Part shown: positions 1-7,406 of the stretch, piece by piece
Numbering within the stretch: position 1 is the first letter of the stretch
Layout of the letters: each line of letters opens with the position of its first letter
Translations under genes and position numbers: made by a program
Source of the DNA: Eubacteriales bacterium
GTDB taxonomy: Bacteria; Bacillota_A; Clostridia; Lachnospirales; Lachnospiraceae
Direction: 5' to 3'
Assembly (NCBI GenBank): GCA_030527765.1
Contig: JAUNAE010000099.1
Coordinates: 1 to 10,783 of the forward strand
DNA: 10,783 bases
Notes under the pieces: generated by a model
Told to the model about the DNA's origin: nothing
Database searches by the model: none
The model's input: only the letters and a program-made list of their open reading frames with translations

Positions 1-1217
1 ACAACGACAACGGAACCAGTCAATCTTATCAGATGGCTTACCAGGATTATAAGCAGATCGCTGTTGTGAAAGATCTTACCACCTACACCGACTCCGATGT
101 TACAGAAGATACATACTATGGTTATCGTATAGAGGTTTCCAAAAACGGTCAGACAGCTACTTCCAGTGAAGCTTCTATCTTTCATTACAGACTCAATGAC
201 TTCAAAGCAGAAAATGTATCCGAAGGTATCAAATTAAATTGGAGTGCGTCACATTCTTCTGAGCTTCAGATCTACAGAAAGACCCCTGATTCCGATTATG
301 AGCTTCTGGATACTCTGAACTGGTGGATAGAAACATACACCGACGATTCAGCGAATAGCGGAATCACCTACACTTACAAAATTGTCGGCCCATATAAGGA
401 ATACACCGCAGAAGATGTACTTTCCATTACACGTCTTTCCAATCCGGTCTTCAAATCTGCAGCAAACACCATGGATGGTATCAAGCTGACATGGAACGAA
501 GTAGCCGGTGCAAATGGCTATAACATCTACCGTGTGAATTCCGATGACTCCCTGACTCGCATTGGAAGTGTTTCCGAAGAAACCTTCTTCGTGGACACAA
601 ACGTCGTATCCGGAACGTCCTATACTTACGCAGTGAAAGCCTATAAGGGAAAATCCAGTTCCGAATATAACACGATCAGCAAGTGTTTCCTCACAGGTGT
701 TACCGCGAAGGCCTTTAATAACAAAACCGGTATGAGTGTCACATGGAACAAAGTTCCGGGTGTCACCGGCTATTACATCTATCGCAAGCCACAGAGCGGC
801 GGCTACAGCCTGGAAAAAATTGCCACCGCAGCCGCGTCAGCGACCTCTTACCTCGATACCGAACCATTGGTTGGAGGAAGAGCTTACACCTATGTAGTCA
901 GAGCTTACCGAGGAAATGTACTCTCCGGCTACCAGCCTTCAAGTATGCGTGCCCTTGGCGTACCGACACTTACTCTTTCCAGTAGTTCCGGAAAAGTACA
1001 GCTGAAATGGACAAAAGTAAGCGGTGCAAAGGGATATTATATTTACCGTAAGACAGGAAACGGCAGTTTTGAAAAAATCGGATCTGTCACAGGCGTTGGA
1101 ACCTTGCGTTATACCGATACAACCGCAGCAAAGAAAAAGACTTACAGCTATGCCGTAAGAGCTTACAACGGAGGTGCAATGTCAACCTTCATCGACAAGA
1201 AAATCACGGTAAAATAA
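1..1217 (+). CDS. Fibronectin type III-like repeat protein, C-terminal part (5' end outside window)
   Basis: The reading frame is open from base 3, so the first ATG at 33 is internal and the gene begins upstream of the window. About 404 residues are visible. They hold at least three and probably four FN3-like modules of 80-90 residues. Each has a strand of the form G-(I/M/V)-x-(L/V)-x-W followed by a (Y)IYR(K/V) strand and a late TYTYxVxAY strand. Counting from the ATG at 33, the W-containing strands lie near residues 65-70, 149-154, 233-238 and 320-326. The most N-terminal module is the most diverged. This type of module is common in large secreted proteins of Clostridia, where it acts as a spacer or binding domain next to a catalytic or adhesive part. 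That part would lie upstream and cannot be seen. The protein ends right after the last module (TAA at 1215-1217), with no LPXTG, SLH domain or membrane anchor at the C-terminus. The exact function is unknown. Confidence 0.85.
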   Translation, partial: NDNGTSQSYQMAYQDYKQIAVVKDLTTYTDSDVTEDTYYGYRIEVSKNGQTATSSEASIFHYRLNDFKAENVSEGIKLNWSASHSSELQIYRKTPDSDYELLDTLNWWIETYTDDSANSGITYTYKIVGPYKEYTAEDVLSITRLSNPVFKSAANTMDGIKLTWNEVAGANGYNIYRVNSDDSLTRIGSVSEETFFVDTNVVSGTSYTYAVKAYKGKSSSEYNTISKCFLTGVTAKAFNNKTGMSVTWNKVPGVTGYYIYRKPQSGGYSLEKIATAAASATSYLDTEPLVGGRAYTYVVRAYRGNVLSGYQPSSMRALGVPTLTLSSSSGKVQLKWTKVSGAKGYYIYRKTGNGSFEKIGSVTGVGTLRYTDTTAAKKKTYSYAVRAYNGGAMSTFIDKKITVK

Positions 1218-1283
1218 GTCAATCACTGCTCTGGCAGATCAAAAAGTAATTAGCTGAACTAATCAATTACAAGTAAAAAAGTC

Positions 1284-1319
1284 CGCTGCTTCAATGTACA
1301 TACAAACATTGAAGCAGCG
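1284..1319. terminator. Bidirectional terminator hairpin between convergent genes
   Basis: There is a perfect 14-bp inverted repeat (1284-1297 with 1306-1319) with an 8-nt loop. On the minus strand it is followed after three bases by a run of six T (1280-1275), which is a good intrinsic terminator for the small minus-strand gene at 1424-1540. On the plus strand it lies 66 bp after the stop of the FN3 gene and is followed by a moderately T-rich stretch, so it may serve that gene as well. Confidence 0.7.
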
Positions 1320-1342
1320 TGCTTACTTAATTCTGTTAAGAA

Positions 1343-1379
1343 AATAGCTTCCGTAAGATCGCAATCTCCGGAAGCTATT
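1343..1379 (-). terminator. Second hairpin, possible terminator of the small minus-strand gene
   Basis: There is a perfect 11-bp inverted repeat (1343-1353 with 1369-1379) with a 15-nt loop. On the minus strand the stem runs into TTTTCTTAAC, a weak T-tract. It lies 44 bp after the stop of the 38-codon gene and before the stronger hairpin at 1284-1319, so the two may act in tandem. On the plus strand there is no T-run after it. Confidence 0.4.
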
Positions 1380-1423
1380 ATTCATCTTCGTCTTCTTGAA
1401 TCTATCTGTTTCCTCGACTTATC

Positions 1424-1540
1424 TTAAGCCAGCAGAATTCCGATAATTACCATCAGCGCAAAAAGAATCTTTCTGACCGGGCCTCGAAAAGCACCGCTGA
1501 AGTCCATCAAATACCCGGACTCCCGGATCAGTTCCTGCAT
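1424..1540 (-). CDS. Small membrane-type protein, 38 aa, unknown function
   Basis: I do not recognise this protein. It starts with ATG at 1540-1538 and ends with TAA at 1426-1424. The first 24 residues are polar and charged (MQELIRESGY at the start, PVRK at 21-24). They are followed by an uninterrupted hydrophobic tail, ILFALMVIIGILLA, at 25-38. That tail is short for a full membrane span but fits a membrane-associated or tail-anchored small protein. It is supported as a gene by a strong Shine-Dalgarno sequence (AGGGGGAG, then four bases to the ATG), a near-consensus promoter at 1665-1693, and two hairpins downstream, the second with a T-run on this strand. It follows tatD on the same strand, so metG-tatD transcripts may also read into it. 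Its length alone could occur by chance, and the case rests on the combined signals. Confidence 0.6.
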   Translation of the reverse strand: MQELIRESGYLMDFSGAFRGPVRKILFALMVIIGILLA

Positions 1541-1664
1541 GTTTCTCCCCCTAACTCACGATCTCCTGTGTTTATTCCCTTATCACAGCTGCTAATTCCG
1601 TGTGGTTTCCCTTATTTATCCACACACTCATCAAAAAAGTGTTCAACAATCCACATTTTCTTTT

Positions 1665-1693
1665 AATATACTATTGTCTCACTTGTTTGTAAA
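1665..1693 (-). promoter_or_regulatory. Sigma-A type promoter for the small gene, overlapping the 3' end of tatD
   Basis: On the minus strand, TTTACA (1693-1688) and TATATT (1670-1665) are separated by exactly 17 bp, each one mismatch from consensus. The -35 box lies in the last codons of tatD, whose stop is at 1679-1681. The predicted start near 1658 gives a leader of about 118 nt before the ATG at 1540. That leader holds a weak 6-bp hairpin (GTGTGG with CCACAC, about 1600-1625). Confidence 0.55.
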
Positions 1694-2461
1694 GAATAGA
1701 TTTTTTGCATTTTTCTCAGTAACAGCAACAACTTCCTCCGGAGAAACGCCCTTCAGCTCCGCAATTGCATCCACAACATACGGCAGATAAAGAGAAGAAT
1801 TTCTTTTTCCACGGAAAGGCTTCGGAGCAAGATAGGGGGAATCCGTCTCAAGAAGCATCTGTGAAAGCGGCATCTCCGCAACAACCTCTTTCAGTTTGCG
1901 GGCATTGGCAAAAGTCACCACTCCGCCGATTCCGAGATAAAGTCCCATTTTCAGGTACTCTCTCGCCATTTCTTTGCTATAGGAAAAGCAGTGAATCACG
2001 CCGCCGGACATCCCGCCTTCCTGCATGTACTCCTTCACAATCTTCAGAGTATCCTCAGCCGCCTCACGGCTGTGAATCATAAAAGGAAGTTTTTCCTCTC
2101 TGGCAATGTCCATCTGAGCACGGAACATTTCTTTCTGACGGTCATGCTCCTCCTTCTCCTTGTGCCAGTAATAATCCAGACCAATCTCTCCAATCGCAAC
2201 GATCTTTGGATCTCGGGACATTTCCCGCACCTTCTTGAGGGTCTCCTCTGTCATCTCCCCGGCATCATCCGGGTGAACTCCTGCTGCCCCGTAAATAAAC
2301 GGATACTCACGGGTCAACTGAAGGGTTCGATCCAGATCCGTCACAGAGGCACAGGCATTAATAATCGTTCCAATTCCATGTTCCTGCATGGAAGAAAGGA
2401 GGGCCTTTCGGTCCTCCTCGAATGCTTTGTCATCATAATGGGCATGGGTGTCAAAAATCAT
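1679..2461 (-). CDS. tatD: TatD family metal-dependent hydrolase (putative DNase)
   Basis: This is a 260-residue protein of the TatD family. These are TIM-barrel metal-dependent hydrolases of the amidohydrolase type, for which 3'-5' exonuclease or DNase activity is described, acting in the cytoplasm. The full length matches the family. The expected metal ligands are all visible: H6 and H8 in DTHAH, E92 in IGEIGLDY, H130 in MIHSREA, H157 in IHCFS, and D207 in LLETDSPYLAP. The PFRGKRN segment after it is also typical. The ATG at 2461-2459 is preceded by GGAGGAA at a suitable distance. It sits 19 bp downstream of metG on the same strand, an arrangement common in Firmicutes, so the two are probably co-transcribed. 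No clear terminator follows its stop. The precise substrate in the cell is not settled for this family. Confidence 0.95.
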   Translation of the reverse strand: MIFDTHAHYDDKAFEEDRKALLSSMQEHGIGTIINACASVTDLDRTLQLTREYPFIYGAAGVHPDDAGEMTEETLKKVREMSRDPKIVAIGEIGLDYYWHKEKEEHDRQKEMFRAQMDIAREEKLPFMIHSREAAEDTLKIVKEYMQEGGMSGGVIHCFSYSKEMAREYLKMGLYLGIGGVVTFANARKLKEVVAEMPLSQMLLETDSPYLAPKPFRGKRNSSLYLPYVVDAIAELKGVSPEEVVAVTEKNAKNLFFTNK

Positions 2462-2480
2462 TCAAATCTTCCTCCGATCA

Positions 2481-4442
2481 TCAGCAGATCTCAGCACCGG
2501 CCGGCATCTTGCGCTCCGGTGTCATGAGAGACAGATTTCCATCTGCATCCTCAGCACAGAGAATCATACCCTCACTGAGTACTCCGGCCAGTTTCGCAGG
2601 TTTCAGATTTGTCACAACCATAACCTTTTTGCCAACCATCTCTTCCGGTGAATAGGAACCCTTAATTCCGGACACGATCTGACGTGTCTTTGTTCCGATC
2701 TTCACCTGAGAGCAAAGAAGTTTCTTAGATTTCTTAACCGCCTCGCAGGCAACAATCTCACCTACCTGGAACTGCAGTTTCTGGAAATCTTCAAAAGTAA
2801 TCTCCGGTTTTGCCTCAATATCAATACCGTCTTCCTCAGCCTCTTCTTCCGGCGCATCCGCTTTGGCAGCCGCCTGAATCTCCTCAACCTTTGCAAGAAC
2901 CTCTTTCATATCCAGTCTTGCGAAAAGGATCTCCGGCTTGTCGGTTACTTTGTTTCCGGATGGATACAGGCCAAACTCAGCAAGATCACTGAGCTCACGC
3001 TCTGCAGCATTCAGCTGACCGAAAATCTTCTCCGTTGTCTCCGGCATGAAAGATTTCAGAAGAACGGTACCCATGCAGATACCCTCAACCAGGTTGTAAA
3101 GAACTGTTGCAAGACGATCCTGTTTGGTCTCGTCCTTTGCAAGAGCCCATGGCATAGTCTCGTCGATATATTTGTTGCAGCGTTTGAAAATTGTGAAGAT
3201 TTCAGTGAGAGCATCCGCAACTCGAAGTTTCTCCATCTTCGCATCAACCTTCGCAGGAACAGCCAGGATAAAGGACTTAAGATCCTCGTCAACCGGCTCG
3301 GTTACACCTTTGTTCTCTACAACGCCGCCAAAATACTTGTTGGACATGGAAATGGTACGGTTCACCAGGTTTCCAAGAGTGTTTGCAAGCTCAGAGTTGA
3401 TACGCTCAACAAGAAGCTCCCATGTAATCACACCATCGTTCTCGAATGGCATCTCATGCATTACAAAATAGCGGACAGCATCTACGCCGAAAAGACTTAC
3501 CAGATCATCTGCGTAAATAACATTTCCTTTGGACTTACTCATTTTGCCGTCACCCTGGAGCAGCCACGGATGTCCGAATACCTGCTTCGGCAGAGGCAGA
3601 TCCAGTGACATCAGGAAAATCGGCCAGTACAGAGTATGGAAACGGATAATATCTTTTCCGATCAGATGAAGGTCAGCCGGCCAGTTCTTGTTGAAGAGCT
3701 CGGTGCTGTCTCCGTCTGCATCATATCCGATACCGGTAATATAGTTGGTCAGAGCGTCCAGCCATACGTATACGACATGCTTCGGATCGAAATCTACCGG
3801 AATACCCCAGCTGAAAGAAGTTCTGGATACACACAGATCCTGAAGTCCCGGAAGAAGGAAGTTGTTCATCATCTCATTCTTTCTGGACTCCGGCTGAATG
3901 AACTCCGGATGGGTGTTGATATGCTCGATCAGACGATCTGCATATTTGCTCATACGGAAGAAATAAGCCTCCTCAGAAGCTTTGGTTACTTCTCTTCCAC
4001 AGTCCGGACATTTGCCGTCTACCAGCTGAGACTCTGTCCAGAAAGACTCACATGGAGTACAGTACCATCCCTCGTAAGCGCCCTTATAAATGTCGCCCTT
4101 GGCGTACATTTTTTTGAACATCTTCTGAACCTGTTTCTCATGGTCCGTATCTGTGGTACGGATAAATTTATCATAGGAAGTGTTCATCAGATCCCAGATT
4201 CTCTTGATCTCACCGGCAACGTTGTCTACATACTCCTTCGGAGTTACGTTCGCGTCCTTTGCCTTGAGTTCGATTTTTTCACCGTGCTCATCCGTTCCGG
4301 TCTGGAAAAACACCTCATATCCCTGCTGTCTCTTATATCTTGCAATGGCATCGGCGAGCACGATCTCATAAGTGTTGCCAATGTGTGGCTTGCCGGATGC
4401 GTAGGCAATCGCCGTCGTCATATAAAATTTCTTCTTGTCCAT
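2481..4442 (-). CDS. metG: Methionine--tRNA ligase with C-terminal tRNA-binding domain
   Basis: Methionyl-tRNA synthetase charges tRNA-Met with methionine using ATP in the cytoplasm. The protein has 653 residues from the ATG at 4442-4440. The class I signatures are present: HIGN at 20-23 and KMSKSKG at about 300-306. A zinc knuckle is formed by C128/C131 and C145/C148. The anticodon-binding helical domain follows. The last 105 or so residues (from about ITFEDFQKLQF) are the OB-fold tRNA-binding domain that helps dimerisation and tRNA binding. A glutamate- and alanine-rich linker precedes that domain. I chose this ATG because AGGAGAGGAAG lies just upstream. The longer frame starting at a TTG (4478) would add 12 residues before the conserved N-terminus and has no good ribosome site. 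The gene is transcribed from a promoter at 4599-4627 and is followed closely by tatD. Confidence 0.97.
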   Translation of the reverse strand: MDKKKFYMTTAIAYASGKPHIGNTYEIVLADAIARYKRQQGYEVFFQTGTDEHGEKIELKAKDANVTPKEYVDNVAGEIKRIWDLMNTSYDKFIRTTDTDHEKQVQKMFKKMYAKGDIYKGAYEGWYCTPCESFWTESQLVDGKCPDCGREVTKASEEAYFFRMSKYADRLIEHINTHPEFIQPESRKNEMMNNFLLPGLQDLCVSRTSFSWGIPVDFDPKHVVYVWLDALTNYITGIGYDADGDSTELFNKNWPADLHLIGKDIIRFHTLYWPIFLMSLDLPLPKQVFGHPWLLQGDGKMSKSKGNVIYADDLVSLFGVDAVRYFVMHEMPFENDGVITWELLVERINSELANTLGNLVNRTISMSNKYFGGVVENKGVTEPVDEDLKSFILAVPAKVDAKMEKLRVADALTEIFTIFKRCNKYIDETMPWALAKDETKQDRLATVLYNLVEGICMGTVLLKSFMPETTEKIFGQLNAAERELSDLAEFGLYPSGNKVTDKPEILFARLDMKEVLAKVEEIQAAAKADAPEEEAEEDGIDIEAKPEITFEDFQKLQFQVGEIVACEAVKKSKKLLCSQVKIGTKTRQIVSGIKGSYSPEEMVGKKVMVVTNLKPAKLAGVLSEGMILCAEDADGNLSLMTPERKMPAGAEIC

Positions 4443-4464
4443 TTTGCTTCCTCTCCTATCTTTT

Positions 4465-4523
4465 GATTCTCCGGTCAAGCTGCCCTGAAGGTTTTCGTTT
4501 CAGGGGAGTTTCACAGAAGAATC
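4465..4523 (-). promoter_or_regulatory. Foldable 5' leader structure of metG
   Basis: In the metG leader RNA (about 4592 to 4443), an outer 8-bp helix can form between 4516-4523 and 4465-4472, including one G-U pair. It encloses a 7-bp stem-loop between 4499-4505 and 4483-4489. The structure ends about 22 nt before the metG start codon and just upstream of its ribosome site. There is no T-box TGGNACCGCG sequence and no T-run for attenuation, so a known riboswitch class is not supported. It may only shape ribosome access. Confidence 0.3.
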
Positions 4524-4598
4524 TATATATTCAGCATTTGTAACTACTAGAATACTGTAACTATTCACAACCATTATCCACTGTAAATAGTCATCAAA

Positions 4599-4627
4599 AT
4601 TCTACCATACTTCATTTTTTTTGTAAA
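4599..4627 (-). promoter_or_regulatory. Sigma-A promoter of metG-tatD
   Basis: On the minus strand, TTTACA (4627-4622) and TAGAAT (4604-4599) are separated by 17 bp. Each is one mismatch from consensus, and a TG extends the -10 box (TGGTAGAAT). Transcription would begin near 4592, leaving a leader of about 150 nt before the metG ATG at 4442. A run of eight A lies in the spacer. Confidence 0.65.
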
Positions 4628-4635
4628 CTTGAACA

Positions 4636-4672
4636 GGGAGCATATTTTGTGTATGGACACTCCTATGCTCCC
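4636..4672. terminator. Hairpin, possible terminator of the LRR protein gene
   Basis: There is a 9-bp perfect inverted repeat (4636-4644 with 4664-4672), and GTGT/ACAC can pair further inside the loop. It lies about 140 bp past the stop of the minus-strand LRR gene and before the metG promoter, where a terminator would be expected. Neither side has a proper T-run, so the role is uncertain. Confidence 0.3.
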
Positions 4673-4687
4673 CGGAATTTCGCTTGT

Positions 4688-4828
4688 CGAATACCGCTTA
4701 TCGATCTATCATTTCATGTTTTATTTCACGCTGGCGATACATCTTATTGATCTATCATTTCATGTTTTATTTCACACTGGCGAATACCGCTTATCGATAT
4801 TTCATTTCAATATTTTATTTCACGCTGG
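4688..4828. repeat. Three tandem copies of a unit of about 47 bp at the 3' end of the LRR gene
   Basis: Copies lie at 4688-4734 (47 bp), 4735-4780 (46 bp) and 4781-4828 (48 bp), and each ends in CACGCTGG or CACACTGG. The first and third share CGAATACCGCTTATCGAT. The first and second share CTATCATTTCATGTTTTAT. A degenerate remnant of a further copy is seen at about 4676-4694. The copy at 4781-4828 includes the last four codons and the stop (4815-4817) of the minus-strand gene. The codons for ASVK plus TAA recur in the other two copies, with stops at 4767-4769 and 4721-4723. Confidence 0.85.
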
Positions 4829-7139
4829 CGGATACGCCTTTAGTGTTATACGCACTGGTATAGGATGTTCCCGCCTTATTCAGACAGCGAACCGTGAACA
4901 CATAGGTTTTTCCGGAAGTCAGTTTCTTAACTGTGTAGCTGGTTGATGTGGTATCTCCTGCTGTTGTCCAGCTGCTTGCTCCGGACAGCTTGTAGAATAC
5001 ACGGTAATTCTGTGCACCGGAAACAGCACCCCACTTCACGGTAACACTCTTGGAACCTGCGGCCGCAGAAGAAATTACCGGAGCCTTCACAAAACGAAGA
5101 GTTTTTCCTGTGGTGTCCATGGCGCTGGTGAATGCTGTTCCGGCAGCATTCACACATCGAACGACGAAAACATATCTCTTACCGGAGGTCAGCCCCTTCA
5201 CGGTATAGTTATTCGCTGTTGTATCTCCTGAGGTCGTCCACTTACTGCTATCAGAAAGTTTATAAAATATGCGGTACTTCTCTGCACCACCTACCGCATT
5301 CCAAGTAACCTTCACACCAGTCGTTGTAAGGGATGCACTGCTGACAATGGGTGCTGTGATATATTGAATTCTCGTTCCTTTTGAATCATAAGCACTCGTA
5401 AAACCAGTACCTGCAGCATTCACACATCTCACGGTGAAAACATACGTTTTTCCGGAAGTAAGTCCGTTTACTGTGTAACCGGTCCCGGTGGTATCCGCTG
5501 CTTTCGTCCAGTCAGATGCTCCTGAAACTTTGTAAAACAGGCGATACTTTTCCGCACCGGAAACTGCATCCCACTTCACTGCAACTCCTGTTTTTCGGAG
5601 CTCTACGGATCTTACCTTCGGTGCTGCAATGTATTTCAAAGTTTTGGTCGGTGCTGCATCACTGTTAAATTCGCCTGCTGAATTCAGGCAACGTACTGTG
5701 AAGTTATAAGTAGTTCCACTTGCAAGTCCTGTTACCGTATAATTGGTGGAAGAAGTATCAGCTGCTTTGATCCATTTGGACTCTCCCTGCACACGATAAT
5801 AAACTCGATACTTCGCTGCTGTGCTAACCTTGTTCCATGTTAACTTCACTCCGGAAGTCGTATTGGAAAGACCTGCAATCTCAATTGCTTCTACAAAAGG
5901 AATTCCCTCGTTTTCTGCATAGGTCTGAGCCGCACTTCCGGAGTAGCCATATATTTTCACGTTGGCACAAGATTGAAAAATTCCATCTCCAAATGTGCGA
6001 ACACTCTTCGGAATTACCACTTTTTGAAGATTTTTACATCCATAAAACGCCCAGCCCTGAATCTTATTCACACTGCCCGGAATTACTATTTCTTTCAAAG
6101 AAGTACAACCGCTGAACATACTGTATTCTATACAACTCATATTTCCGGAAAGTGTGACTTTGGTAAGTCTTGTACAATCCCCAAAAGCTCCCCAGCCAAT
6201 CTCACGTACGCTGTTCGGAATAGTTATTTCTGTAAGTGACTTACACCTAAAGAATGCCTGATACCAGATCTTTTTCACGCTGCTTGGAATGATGATACTT
6301 TTCAGAGACCCGCATTGCGCAAAAGCATACTCTCCAATCGACGTAACTGAATTTGGAATTGTGATCTTGCTCATAGCACATCCGCCAAAAGCATAACCAT
6401 GAATTGTGACCACGGTATTTGGAATGGTAATATCGACTAAGGAACTGCAGCCGCTAAATGCCCCACTCCCAATACTCTTCACTCCATTTGGAATTGTAAC
6501 TTTTGTAATCTTCTTACAATCATAGAACGCATAGTCACCAATACTGGTAATCCCCTGAGCAATCTGAATGGATCTTACAGCGTTGGCATCCCAGGGAACA
6601 TTAGATATGAGCGTTCCATAATTTCCAAGCTCATCTTCTCCTACATATCCAAAGCTGTACATATCACCTCTTCCGGAAATTGTCAATGTTCCATTGCTGC
6701 TCAAATTCCAATAAGCATTGGCTCCACACTGCCCGGAAGTCGCTCCCACCATTTCTGTTTCTTCATCTATGATGATGTCCTCATCAGATTGTGCGGACGG
6801 CACATTCGAATCCGGATCCTCTGCATCTTCCTCTGGAAGCAGCAGTACATCTTCAGAATCCGTTTCCGGAATCAAAAATGCTTCGTTGTCCTCCTCATCA
6901 GGATTCTCTTCATTGGAATAGAAACTGTCGTCTTCTCCTGTTTCTGTTAATTCCGTACTCGCCGAAAAATCACCTGTGTTTTCTGTGTTACCTGTGTTTT
7001 CTGTCTCCCCTGTTTCATATGTCTGCTCTTCCGTCCACTCATCTCCACTTGTCAGCAGATCCATCTCTGCAGACACACTGGAAATAACTGAAACAGAAAG
7101 AAAAACAGAGAGCATCATCGTCAAAACTTTTCTCTTCAT
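4815..7139 (-). CDS. Secreted BspA-type leucine-rich repeat protein with four FN3-like domains
   Basis: This is a 774-residue secreted protein. Residues 1-24 form a clear signal peptide (MKRK, hydrophobic core, cleavage likely after SVSA). Residues 25-132 are a very acidic, low-complexity linker rich in E, D, T, S and N. Residues 185-400 hold about nine LRR_5/BspA-type repeats of 23 residues, of the form (S/T)IG-x-x-AF-x-x-C-x-x-L-x-x-(I/V)-x-IP-x-SV. Each carries one cysteine at a fixed place (C208 to C391). Residues 420-774 are four FN3-like modules starting near 429, 517, 607 and 697, each with a (T/V)VRC(L/V)N-x-AG strand. Proteins of this type in gut and oral bacteria are linked to adhesion. 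That role is inferred here. No LPXTG, SLH or C-terminal membrane anchor is seen. I chose the ATG at 7139 because it opens the signal peptide and follows AAGGGAAAAGG. A GTG at 7175 would add 12 residues before it. Confidence 0.9.
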   Translation of the reverse strand: MKRKVLTMMLSVFLSVSVISSVSAEMDLLTSGDEWTEEQTYETGETENTGNTENTGDFSASTELTETGEDDSFYSNEENPDEEDNEAFLIPETDSEDVLLLPEEDAEDPDSNVPSAQSDEDIIIDEETEMVGATSGQCGANAYWNLSSNGTLTISGRGDMYSFGYVGEDELGNYGTLISNVPWDANAVRSIQIAQGITSIGDYAFYDCKKITKVTIPNGVKSIGSGAFSGCSSLVDITIPNTVVTIHGYAFGGCAMSKITIPNSVTSIGEYAFAQCGSLKSIIIPSSVKKIWYQAFFRCKSLTEITIPNSVREIGWGAFGDCTRLTKVTLSGNMSCIEYSMFSGCTSLKEIVIPGSVNKIQGWAFYGCKNLQKVVIPKSVRTFGDGIFQSCANVKIYGYSGSAAQTYAENEGIPFVEAIEIAGLSNTTSGVKLTWNKVSTAAKYRVYYRVQGESKWIKAADTSSTNYTVTGLASGTTYNFTVRCLNSAGEFNSDAAPTKTLKYIAAPKVRSVELRKTGVAVKWDAVSGAEKYRLFYKVSGASDWTKAADTTGTGYTVNGLTSGKTYVFTVRCVNAAGTGFTSAYDSKGTRIQYITAPIVSSASLTTTGVKVTWNAVGGAEKYRIFYKLSDSSKWTTSGDTTANNYTVKGLTSGKRYVFVVRCVNAAGTAFTSAMDTTGKTLRFVKAPVISSAAAGSKSVTVKWGAVSGAQNYRVFYKLSGASSWTTAGDTTSTSYTVKKLTSGKTYVFTVRCLNKAGTSYTSAYNTKGVSASVK

Positions 7140-7222
7140 ACCTTTTCCCTTATGGCACCCTTCCCAGGCTGCCACTTTTCCTTTCCTTGAGATGACCGCG
7201 AATTTTCTCCTGTTTCCATCAT

Positions 7223-7252
7223 ATCATATTCCCAAAAAAGACCAAAGAACAA
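7223..7252 (-). promoter_or_regulatory. Probable promoter of the LRR protein gene
   Basis: On the minus strand, TTGTTC (7252-7247) and TATGAT (7228-7223) are separated by 18 bp. The -10 box differs from consensus at one base and is directly repeated, in an overlapping manner, as TATGATATGAT. The leader would be about 75 nt to the ATG at 7139. The -35 box is weak. Confidence 0.4.
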
Positions 7253-7273
7253 TCCCCGCAAATCCTTGAATAC

Positions 7274-7302
7274 TTGCATTTTTTGCCACTTCACGATAAG
7301 AT
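7274..7302 (+). promoter_or_regulatory. Possible promoter of the LPLAT/PAP2-E2 unit
   Basis: TTGCAT (7274-7279) and TAAGAT (7297-7302) are separated by 17 bp. The match is only moderate. It lies in the divergent intergenic space, about 20 bp from the promoter proposed for the LRR gene, and would give a leader of about 95 nt. A 14-base sequence at 7314-7327 in this leader also occurs at 4559-4572 upstream of metG. Confidence 0.3.
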
Positions 7303-7406
7303 AAGGAAAGTGAAACTATTCACAACCTGTCGTATTCTGCGTGGTGCAGAACAGTTTCCACAAGGGCTTTTGCCCAAATTGAATGAAGAAAGCTTGTGCA
7401 TACATA

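Noticed and set aside
1991..2527. Plus-strand open frame (178 codons) opposite tatD and the metG end
   Set aside because: It overlaps two well-supported genes on the other strand and has no ribosome site or known motif.
3636..4466. Long plus-strand open frame (276 codons) antisense to metG
   Set aside because: It mirrors a well-conserved metG region on the other strand, has no ribosome site and no recognisable domain.
4443..4478. Upstream TTG start for metG at 4478
   Set aside because: It would add 12 residues before the conserved N-terminus, and the strong Shine-Dalgarno site lies inside that stretch, just before the ATG at 4442.
4443..4592. T-box or SAM-type riboswitch ahead of metG
   Set aside because: No T-box core sequence, no terminator/antiterminator pair and no SAM-riboswitch landmarks could be seen.
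4688..4828. CRISPR array
   Set aside because: The units are directly adjacent with no variable spacers, differ between copies and overlap a gene end.
4629..4946. Plus-strand frame with repeated HFMFYF-like peptides over the tandem repeats
   Set aside because: The peptide repeats simply come from the DNA repeats, and the frame runs into the coding end of the minus-strand LRR gene.
7140..7175. Upstream GTG start for the LRR protein at 7175
   Set aside because: The signal peptide begins at the ATG at 7139, which has its own purine-rich ribosome site.
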